From assembly GCA_913042995.1 (NCBI GenBank), contig CAJWMA010000004.1:1-35811 (forward strand): a DNA stretch of 35,811 nucleotides, given 5' to 3'. Shown piece after piece: positions 28,559-35,811 of the stretch (the first letter of the stretch is position 1; each line of letters starts with the position of its first letter). The DNA comes from an uncultured bacterium (GTDB lineage: Bacteria > Planctomycetota > UBA8108). A program made the translations under genes and the position numbers. Below the pieces are notes generated by a model that did not search any database, was not told the DNA's origin, and was given only the letters and a program-made list of their open reading frames with translations.

Positions 28559-29161
28559 TCAGCTCATACGCAGAGCGCTCCACCTGGAGCCGGGAAGCGG
28601 GAGGCTGCCGGCGACAGCCAGACCCTCGAGCTCGAGCAGGAGAACCTTCAGGCGCACGCCGCAGGAGAACCCGCCCAGGCGTCCATCGCCTGAGATCACC
28701 CGGTGGCAGGGAAAAATGACCGGCAGCGGATTCTGTCCGACGGCCTGGCCCACAGCGCGGGCGGCGCGCGGCGACCCGACCCTGGCTGCCAACTCCCCGT
28801 AGGTACGAAACTCGCCTCGGGGGATCTCGAAGAGAGCCTTCCAGACCCGCAGTTGGAACGGCGTACCCGAGCCATCGAAATCGAGGGGAGAACGAAAGGT
28901 TATCTTCTCACCGGAGAAATAGCGGTCCAGCTCCGAGCAGGCCCGCTCAAGAATCTCGCAGGCGGAATTCTCAGCTCTCCGCGGAGATCCGCCTGGAGAC
29001 GAGGGCGCGGTCTCAAAAAGCTCCACGCGTCGAACACCCTTCGGGCTGGCCGTTACTTTCAGCTCTCCGCCCGCAAGACAGTCCGGCCGGAGGATGACGC
29101 TCGCAAGATCCTGCATCGAAATAAAATCTTCCACCATGGGATTGAGCCCGTGAGAAAACAA
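28559..29161 (-). CDS. ogt: Methylated-DNA--[protein]-cysteine S-methyltransferase
   Basis: Active-site motif PCHRVISGDGRLGGFSCGVRLK; FQLRVWKALFEIPRGEFRTYGELA; N-terminal start uncertain. Confidence 0.85.
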   Translation of the reverse strand: MFSHGLNPMVEDFISMQDLASVILRPDCLAGGELKVTASPKGVRRVELFETAPSSPGGSPRRAENSACEILERACSELDRYFSGEKITFRSPLDFDGSGTPFQLRVWKALFEIPRGEFRTYGELAARVGSPRAARAVGQAVGQNPLPVIFPCHRVISGDGRLGGFSCGVRLKVLLLELEGLAVAGSLPLPGSRWSALRMS

Positions 29162-29231
29162 AAACCGGGGAGGAACCCTCCTTCCCTACAGCATAAGATA
29201 CAGGCTCTGGCCCACATGCAATATGGGAGAA

Positions 29232-29741
29232 ATGATGGACCCCCGTGAAGAGCTCGTAGACCTGATCGATGAACAGGACCATGTTATCGGCTGGGCGCGC
29301 CGTGAGAAAATCCGCCGACTGAACCTGCTCCACCGCGGAGTCGGGATTCTCTGCCTTGATCCTGATGGACGAATCTATGTTCATCGCCGCACGGAGACAA
29401 AGGACGTCTTTCCAGGTATGTACGATATGTTCGTCGGTGGTGTCGTAGGCCAGGGAGAAGACCGTGACCTCGCCGCCGCCAGGGAGATCGCCGAAGAGCT
29501 GGGAATCGAGGGGCCCAATCCGGAACCCATTTGCCGCTATCTCTACCTTGGCCCCCTGAACCGCAGCCTCGTGGCGGTTTACAAGGTCACCTGGGAAGGG
29601 GAAATCCGCCACCAGCCGGAAGAGGTTGCGTGGGGAAGCTATATGAGCACCGAAGAAATCGAGGCGAAGATCGGCGAGTGGAACTTTGTCCCCGATGGCC
29701 TGGAGATCTGGAAGCACATCAGGGAATTGAAGGCCATCTGA
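29232..29741 (+). CDS. Nudix hydrolase (IDI/YfcD-like)
   Basis: RREKIRRLNLLHRGVGILCLDPDGRIYVHRRTETKDVFPGMYDMFVGG; RDLAAAREIAEELGIEG. Confidence 0.85.
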   Translation: MMDPREELVDLIDEQDHVIGWARREKIRRLNLLHRGVGILCLDPDGRIYVHRRTETKDVFPGMYDMFVGGVVGQGEDRDLAAAREIAEELGIEGPNPEPICRYLYLGPLNRSLVAVYKVTWEGEIRHQPEEVAWGSYMSTEEIEAKIGEWNFVPDGLEIWKHIRELKAI

Positions 29742-29751
29742 GAAAAGACCC

Positions 29752-29765
29752 GGAGCGAACGCTCC
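29752..29765. terminator. Hairpin between convergent genes
   Basis: GGAGC-GAAC-GCTCC between Nudix stop (29741) and HEAT-protein stop (29793). Confidence 0.4.
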
Positions 29766-29792
29766 ATCAGCCCACCCCGAGAAACCGCGGAA

Positions 29793-31649
29793 TTACTTGC
29801 TCTTGGGCTTCTTCTTTGCGGAACGGGCCTTGCGAGCCGCGCTGGTCGAGGCACTCACATCGATCGTTACCCGGCGGCTGGAGGTCTTCTTGGACTTCTT
29901 CTTCGCAGCGGGCTTCTTCTTTGCGGAGGACTTCTTCTTCGCAGCGGGTTTCTTTGCCTTTTTGGTCTTGGAGGACTCGGCGGCCTCTTCTTCTTCCACC
30001 TCATCTCCGAGATGAAGCCTCAGCTTCTGCTGGGCCTGTTCCGAAATCTTATTACGGGGGAAGGCCTCAACCAGGTGCCTCAGCATGCGAATGCCAAACC
30101 TGCCCATCTGCTCGCCCTCTTCGGCGAAATGGAAACCGAGATAGTAGTAATCCTCGGGGTCGATGTGCTTATCGACAGTGATCTTCTCCACGAGCTCTAT
30201 ATAGCTGTCGTAAATCAGCGCGCGCAGAACCCGCAAGCCGAGATCCGATCTGCGAGAGGCCGGATCCAGATCTCTCGAGCTCTGGCGAATGAGAGCGACA
30301 GCGAAAAAATACCGTCCCTCGGAGGTGATCATGTGGTGATCCCACAGCAACTGCATGTATTCGGTAATACGAACCCACTTATCGCGGCTCGAACTATTCT
30401 TCAGCTTAACGGCCTTTTGATACACCTTGGTTCGCAGCGGATCCGCATCTACTCCTTTTACAAATTCCAGGAAAGAGCGATAGCGAACATCGTTTCTCTC
30501 AAAGAGAAGAATCAGGCGCTTCACCGCGCGATCGAGATACTTGCGGCGTGTCTTCTGGGGGAACTCCTGGAGAATCGAATTCACTCTCTGGGTGACCTCG
30601 AGATCCTCGGACTCGACAAGAGTCTTGAAGAGACTCTCAATACCCGAAGAGATCTCGCGCAAGGTCGCCTCAGCCGCCTCGCGAACCCTGAAACGTGAGT
30701 CCGAAAGGAAGGGGACGATCGCTGCGGCGATCTCGGGCTTGTCGATCCCCTTAAGCCGTTCGAAGACATGAATATGCACGGCGAAATGCGGAGATTTGTT
30801 GAACAGTTGAACAAGCTTGATGGAGTCCTTGGCGGGAAGATCGATCTTCTTGAAACCCGTCAGGGCATGCTGGGCGACATTCTCCCAGTCCGCATCGCAA
30901 AGACTCTTTTGCAGGAAACGCGTGTAATCCGGCGTCGCCTTCAACTCATCGGACTGCCTGTAGAGCGAGATGAATGCAAACCTCCGGATCTCCGGGAGGT
31001 GCCTCTGGTCAGCGTAATTCCTGAGAATCTTCCTGGCCCGGCCAGCAAGAGACCTTCCCTTGAAACAGCCGAGTAGAATGAGACCTGAGATATGCAGGTA
31101 AGGACTGGCCGAATCAGGCTTCCCGCGCAGAAGCTTCTGCACAAGCGGAAACACCGGGGTCTGCTGAGCAGGTTTCATCGCGTTGATCGAGTCCGAGAGA
31201 CGCGCCAGCAGGTGCTGCTGCTGCTCAAAAGATTCTTCCTCAAGCTTCTTCAGGAGGAATTCTACAGCGGATTTTCCATTCACAGCTGACAGGGTCGATA
31301 TGATCGCCCGACGGCCATTGAAATCAGCCCCCTCGTAGAGGTCGCGAAGCTGCGGGATAGCGGAAGGACCAATAGCCGTAATCACAGCCATTGAATGCTC
31401 CCGGATAATGCCGCCCTTGAGAATCATGGGCACCACCAGGTGGGACACATCAGCCGCCCCCAGGCGCGCAAGTCCCTTCAAAGCAGCCAGTTGCATGGGC
31501 TCATAGGGTTCCCTGAGACAATTCCCGAGAGCCTTGATAACAGGCTTCGTCGAGATCCCAAGCTCGGAAAAAACCTGAGCAGCCGCGACTCGCAATTCCA
31601 AGTCGTCAGAACTCAGTAAATTCAATAGTTTCTTGGTGGTTGCGTCCAT
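29793..31649 (-). CDS. HEAT-like repeat protein with Lys/Ala-rich H1-like C-terminal tail
   Basis: Helical repeat segments (LAALKGLARLGAADVSHLVVPMIL etc.); tail KKAKKPAAKKKSSAKKKPAAKKKSKKTSSRR. Confidence 0.75.
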   Translation of the reverse strand: MDATTKKLLNLLSSDDLELRVAAAQVFSELGISTKPVIKALGNCLREPYEPMQLAALKGLARLGAADVSHLVVPMILKGGIIREHSMAVITAIGPSAIPQLRDLYEGADFNGRRAIISTLSAVNGKSAVEFLLKKLEEESFEQQQHLLARLSDSINAMKPAQQTPVFPLVQKLLRGKPDSASPYLHISGLILLGCFKGRSLAGRARKILRNYADQRHLPEIRRFAFISLYRQSDELKATPDYTRFLQKSLCDADWENVAQHALTGFKKIDLPAKDSIKLVQLFNKSPHFAVHIHVFERLKGIDKPEIAAAIVPFLSDSRFRVREAAEATLREISSGIESLFKTLVESEDLEVTQRVNSILQEFPQKTRRKYLDRAVKRLILLFERNDVRYRSFLEFVKGVDADPLRTKVYQKAVKLKNSSSRDKWVRITEYMQLLWDHHMITSEGRYFFAVALIRQSSRDLDPASRRSDLGLRVLRALIYDSYIELVEKITVDKHIDPEDYYYLGFHFAEEGEQMGRFGIRMLRHLVEAFPRNKISEQAQQKLRLHLGDEVEEEEAAESSKTKKAKKPAAKKKSSAKKKPAAKKKSKKTSSRRVTIDVSASTSAARKARSAKKKPKSK

Positions 31650-32091
31650 GGATGGAGCGCCTCCGATGTCGGTTTTTTTAACAGATCCCAATTAGTTCAG
31701 TCGTAAAAGGATACACGCGACAAAGCCCTATTTACAGAAGATTCGCCCTAGGTCCCTAAGTCCCATAAATGCCTTACGAAAAAAACACAAAGCTATACAT
31801 TACAATGACTTAAAATAGTTCTAACCAGCCCTCAGAACTGGTCTCAAACCCGCCATCCTGCCACAGAAGCCCATAGAACGCATTCCAGGCCAGTCCGGAT
31901 GACACAACATATTGTAAAAAATAGAGTTATCGGAATTCCAAAACCTATATGGACTATTTCTGAGTCGGGAACTACGGGTAAGTGGCAATGGATCCAGAGA
32001 AAAGACGGTAGTGGATGTTTGTATGCTGAAAGGGACAATTCCCTTCTGGGAACCCTAAAACCGCTTCATTACGGCTAAACAGCACAATTTC

Positions 32092-33609
32092 ATGAATACC
32101 TGCGAAATACCCCCGGAACTCGACCTGCACCCTGTTGAGGCTGGGGTCTGCTCAAACGGCAACTGGTCCGGCCAAGGCGAAGAGCTCGTCTCCATCAATC
32201 CTGCAAGCTCTGAAGAGCTTGCCAGGGTGGCTGGAGCAACCCCCGAGGAAACCCTCAACACCATCCAGGACGCGTACGACTCGTTTGAAAACTGGAAAAA
32301 GCTCCCAGCTCCCCGTCGGGGGGAATATATCAGGCTTATTGGCGAAGAGCTCAGACGATTCAAGGAACCCCTTGGAAAGCTCGTCTCCCTCGAATGCGGC
32401 AAGGTGCTCTCCGAAGGTGAGGGCGAAGTCCAGGAGATGATTGATATTGCCGACTTCGCGGTAGGACTCTCACGTACGATCGGCGGAGCCACCCTGCCAA
32501 GTGAGCGTCCTGATCACAGGATGTTCGAACAGTGGCACCCCCTTGGCCCCGTGGGCGTCATCACCGCCTTCAACTTTCCAGTAGCCGTCTGGTCCTGGAA
32601 CGCCCTGGTCGCAGCCATCTGCGGTGACACCATCGTCTGGAAGCCCTCCGAGAAAACACCCCTGACGGCAATCGCCGTACAAAAAATCTGCAACCGGGTA
32701 CTCGAACCAGAAGGGCTCGCCGGGGTCTTCAACCTCTGCTGCGGGGGAACTGAAACCGGCGAACGGATCGCGGCGGATGAACGCCTACCCCTGGTCAGCG
32801 CGACCGGAAGCTGCCGAATGGGACGGGAAGTCGCGGTAGCTGTCGCCGGACGAATGGGACGAAGCCTGCTCGAACTGGGCGGCAACAATGCGATCATCAT
32901 TCTGGATGATGCCGACGTCGACCTGGCCCTCAGGGCCGTACTCTTCGGTTCGCTGGGAACTGCGGGACAGCGATGTACAACGACCAGGAGGGTCCTGGCA
33001 CAAAAAAAAATCTTTCCGACACTCGCAAAGAGACTGACCGAGGCCTTTGAATCCGTCATCGTGGGTGACCCGCTTGACCCAAAGACCCTTGTCGGCCCCC
33101 TCATCGATGAAGAGGCTGTCAACACTTTTGAAAAAGCCGTAGCAGCGGCCCGGGACAGCGGCGGCGAGATCCTGACTGGAGGCCAGGTAATCGAGGGACC
33201 GGGCTTCTTCGTGCAGCCCACCCTTATCAAGGCTGGTTCCGGAATGGAAATCGTCCGTGAAGAAACCTTTGCCCCCATTCTCTACCTGTTAGAGACGGAT
33301 GGACTGGATGAGGCCATCTCAGCACAGAACAACGTTCGACAGGGTCTCTCGTCGGCGATTTTCACCGACTCGGTCAGGAACGCGGAGCGATTTCTTTCCG
33401 TTGCCGGCAGCGATTGTGGAATCGCCAACGTCAACATAGGAACAAGCGGCGCCGAGATAGGAGGAGCCTTCGGAGGTGAAAAGGAAACGGGCGGCGGGCG
33501 GGAGGCCGGGTCCGACTCCTGGAAAGCCTATATGCGCCGCCAGACCTGCACGATCAACTATGGAACGGAGCTGCCGCTGGCCCAGGGCGTTCGCTTCGAC
33601 CTTGAGTGA
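32092..33609 (+). CDS. Aldehyde dehydrogenase, ALDH7 (antiquitin/alpha-aminoadipic semialdehyde dehydrogenase)-like
   Basis: GPVGVITAFNFPVAVWSWNALVAAICGDTIVWKPSEKTPLTA; LLELGGNNAIIIL; GTAGQRCTTTRRV; GGEKETGGGREAGSDSWKAYMRRQTCTINY. Confidence 0.9.
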   Translation: MNTCEIPPELDLHPVEAGVCSNGNWSGQGEELVSINPASSEELARVAGATPEETLNTIQDAYDSFENWKKLPAPRRGEYIRLIGEELRRFKEPLGKLVSLECGKVLSEGEGEVQEMIDIADFAVGLSRTIGGATLPSERPDHRMFEQWHPLGPVGVITAFNFPVAVWSWNALVAAICGDTIVWKPSEKTPLTAIAVQKICNRVLEPEGLAGVFNLCCGGTETGERIAADERLPLVSATGSCRMGREVAVAVAGRMGRSLLELGGNNAIIILDDADVDLALRAVLFGSLGTAGQRCTTTRRVLAQKKIFPTLAKRLTEAFESVIVGDPLDPKTLVGPLIDEEAVNTFEKAVAAARDSGGEILTGGQVIEGPGFFVQPTLIKAGSGMEIVREETFAPILYLLETDGLDEAISAQNNVRQGLSSAIFTDSVRNAERFLSVAGSDCGIANVNIGTSGAEIGGAFGGEKETGGGREAGSDSWKAYMRRQTCTINYGTELPLAQGVRFDLE

Positions 33610-33743
33610 CCGCTTGCGGCAGAATTCTCCGGATCTCATCAGCCAGGGTTCATCCTGAACTGGATTTCAGCCATATAAGACTATAATATCGACTCCTCGA
33701 AGGGGTCTGAGCCCCCTTGGCTGCTACCATAGATATAGACAAA

Positions 33744-35811
33744 ATGTTTCTCGACCCCGCCCCGCCTACAGCTTTCAGGTTTAAAGCCCCCCCGTTGATC
33801 GCTCTGCTGCTGCTCTGCAGCCTTCACGCCTCCGGGGCCGATTGGCCCATGTGGCGAGCGGATGCGGCACGCAGAGGGACCTCAACCGCCGAGCTACCCG
33901 ACAAGCTGTATCTCCAATGGACGCTGGAGTTGGCGAAGCCTGACACAGCCTGGCCGGCTAACCAGGAAAAGCTGCAATTTGACCGCCTCTACGAACCTGT
34001 CCTCGCAGGGAAACGTCTTTTCGTTCCCTCCATGATTTCGGACAAGCTCACCGCGTTTGATACCGACTCAGGGAAAGAGCTCTGGCGCTTTTATACCGAT
34101 GGCCCGGTGAGGTTCGCGCCTGCTATCTGGAAAAACAAAATCTTCATCGCTTGCGATGATGGCTACCTCTACTGCCTCAGCACCGCCGATGGCTCGCTCG
34201 TCTGGAAATTCCGAGGCGGCCCCAGCGAGAGACGAGTCCTCGGCAATGATCGTCTCATAAGTACCTGGCCGGCCCGCGGAGGTCCCGTCATCTACGATGA
34301 CAAGATCTACTTTGGAGCAGGGATCTGGCCCTTCATGGGAATCTTCCTGCATGCCCTCGACGCCGAAACCGGACGCCTGATCTGGACCAATAGCGGCGAG
34401 GGCTCCAGCTTCCAGACCCAGCAGCATGGCAGTCCTGCCTTCTCCGGAATAGCTCCACAGGGCTACCTGGCGGCAAACGAAAATTTTCTCGTTGTCTCCG
34501 GAGGACGAACCATGCCGGCCGTCTACGACAGGAAAACGGGCGCCATAAAACACTACGATGTCAGCGCCCGAAATATGGGGACCAAGGGCGGCGGCGGCTA
34601 TGACGTAGTCCTTGGAGAAAATTTCTACCTGAACCGGGAATGCGCTTACCGCCTGGACAATGGCAAGTTCATCACCAAGCTGGAGGCCCTCCTAATCAAC
34701 GACCACTCCATCATCTGCCACGATGGGGAAGGCCTCAGAGGGTTTCAGCCACGCTGGGAAAAACACACGGCCAAGGACCGCAAGGGCAAGGTGCAAAGCT
34801 CCATCAGGATTCGCAAGACCTGGGCCGCTCCCATTGACCAGAAGGTAAAGAAGGTCTTTATCCAGGCGGGTAAGCACCTCTACTGCAGCGGAGAGGGCGG
34901 CCGGATTCTGGCGGTCGATTTCTCCAACATCATCGCCGGGGCCAAAGTCGCCTGGAGTATCGAGATCCCCGACGAGGCGCTCAACATGATCGCCGGAGAT
35001 GAGAAGCTCTTTGTCAGCACCGCCGCTGGCAGAATTTATTGCTTTGGAGGAGCGAAAACGGAGCTTCAGCTCCCGGTCAAAAAGAAAGAGCCCGCTGCCG
35101 AGAAAGTCGAGATCAAGAGCATCGTATCCAAGGGATCCACCTGGAAATATCAGGATGATGGCCAGGGACCGGGCGCCGATTGGCAATCGATCAGCTTTGA
35201 CGACTCAAAGTGGAAGGAGGGCCCGGCCAGGCTCGGATACGGAGAAAATAACGAAAAGACCCGTCTTGGCTTCGGTAAAAACGACAAGAAGAAACACGCG
35301 GCCTGCTATTTCAGACACGCCTTTGAGCTTCCGGATGGGCTCCAGTTCGGTGATCTCGAGTTGCAGATCCTGGCCGACGACAGCGCCATCATCTATCTCA
35401 ACGGAAAGCAGGCCGCCCGCCTGCGCATGCCCGAAGGCGAGACCAACCACCAGACCTATTCCGGAATACAGATCAAAAATGAAAACACCTTCGACAAGCT
35501 GAAGCTTCCCGGAAATCTTCTCCAGCCGGGGAAAAACCTGCTGGCGGTAGCCGTCCATCAACAAAGAGCCGACAGCTCGGACCTGACCTTCGACCTGAAT
35601 CTGGCCCCTCTCACCAGCCCGAAGCGAATTTTCCAACCTGAAATAGCCGTTGAGGGAACTGACCCCCAGAAAAAATGGGGGGGCGTGGCAACCCGGATCC
35701 TCCAGGGTATGAGAACACGAAAGGGCTATTGCCTGGCTCTCGGGCTCGGCTCAGGCCAGCTCGTCTCCGCGCTGGCGGAGCAGTCGGAGCTGCACATCGT
35801 CGTCATCGAAG
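33744..35811 (+). CDS. PQQ-like beta-propeller secreted protein, truncated by window end; followed by a jelly-roll-like domain and a possible methyltransferase start
   Basis: Hand-translated from ATG 33744 with no stop to the window end (689 codons); signal peptide; DWPMWRADAARRGTS, LTAFDTDSGKELWRFYTDGPVRFAPAIW. Not in the ORF track, presumably because no stop falls in the window. Confidence 0.85.
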   Translation, partial: MFLDPAPPTAFRFKAPPLIALLLLCSLHASGADWPMWRADAARRGTSTAELPDKLYLQWTLELAKPDTAWPANQEKLQFDRLYEPVLAGKRLFVPSMISDKLTAFDTDSGKELWRFYTDGPVRFAPAIWKNKIFIACDDGYLYCLSTADGSLVWKFRGGPSERRVLGNDRLISTWPARGGPVIYDDKIYFGAGIWPFMGIFLHALDAETGRLIWTNSGEGSSFQTQQHGSPAFSGIAPQGYLAANENFLVVSGGRTMPAVYDRKTGAIKHYDVSARNMGTKGGGGYDVVLGENFYLNRECAYRLDNGKFITKLEALLINDHSIICHDGEGLRGFQPRWEKHTAKDRKGKVQSSIRIRKTWAAPIDQKVKKVFIQAGKHLYCSGEGGRILAVDFSNIIAGAKVAWSIEIPDEALNMIAGDEKLFVSTAAGRIYCFGGAKTELQLPVKKKEPAAEKVEIKSIVSKGSTWKYQDDGQGPGADWQSISFDDSKWKEGPARLGYGENNEKTRLGFGKNDKKKHAACYFRHAFELPDGLQFGDLELQILADDSAIIYLNGKQAARLRMPEGETNHQTYSGIQIKNENTFDKLKLPGNLLQPGKNLLAVAVHQQRADSSDLTFDLNLAPLTSPKRIFQPEIAVEGTDPQKKWGGVATRILQGMRTRKGYCLALGLGSGQLVSALAEQSELHIVVIE

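Noticed and set aside
33002-33010. A9 run in the ALDH gene as a possible frameshift site
   Set aside because: The frame continues intact with a full ALDH7 domain on both sides; no alternative product is evident.
1-35811. CRISPR arrays, transposases, integrases, phage genes, tRNA/rRNA genes
   Set aside because: Scanned by eye; no regularly spaced repeats, no recognisable mobile-element proteins and no tRNA-like cloverleaf or rRNA segment found. A short tRNA could still be missed without a covariance search.

Overview
The window looks like ordinary chromosomal DNA from a high-GC bacterium, most likely Planctomycetota or a PVC relative. That inference rests on DUF1549/DUF1553 + DUF1501 and DUF1587/1592/1588/1585 + DUF1552 gene pairs, dockerin-like secreted proteins and PQQ-propeller proteins. 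I support about 25 protein-coding genes. I found no convincing tRNA, rRNA, CRISPR array or mobile element. The most notable signal is at 4426-5055: a glutathione peroxidase gene that the ORF track splits in two at an in-frame TGA. The TGA (4627-4629) lies exactly at the catalytic residue (LLVVNVASR-U-GLTGPQY). A hairpin with an AGUCU apical loop follows 24 nt downstream, so this is best read as a selenoprotein with a bacterial SECIS element. Other points of interest are: two convergent heme-protein + Tat-exported DUF1501/DUF1552 modules; a C-terminal extra domain on the DUF1552 protein; twin carbohydrate-binding-like modules inside the DUF1549/DUF1553 protein; a HEAT-repeat protein with a histone-H1-like tail; a 'cysteine desulfurase-like' enzyme without the usual catalytic Cys; alternating-arm hairpins upstream of an aldolase gene; and a large open PQQ-propeller ORF at the right edge that the ORF track omits, which seems to enter a methyltransferase-like fold. 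All calls come from reading the sequence; no database search was run.
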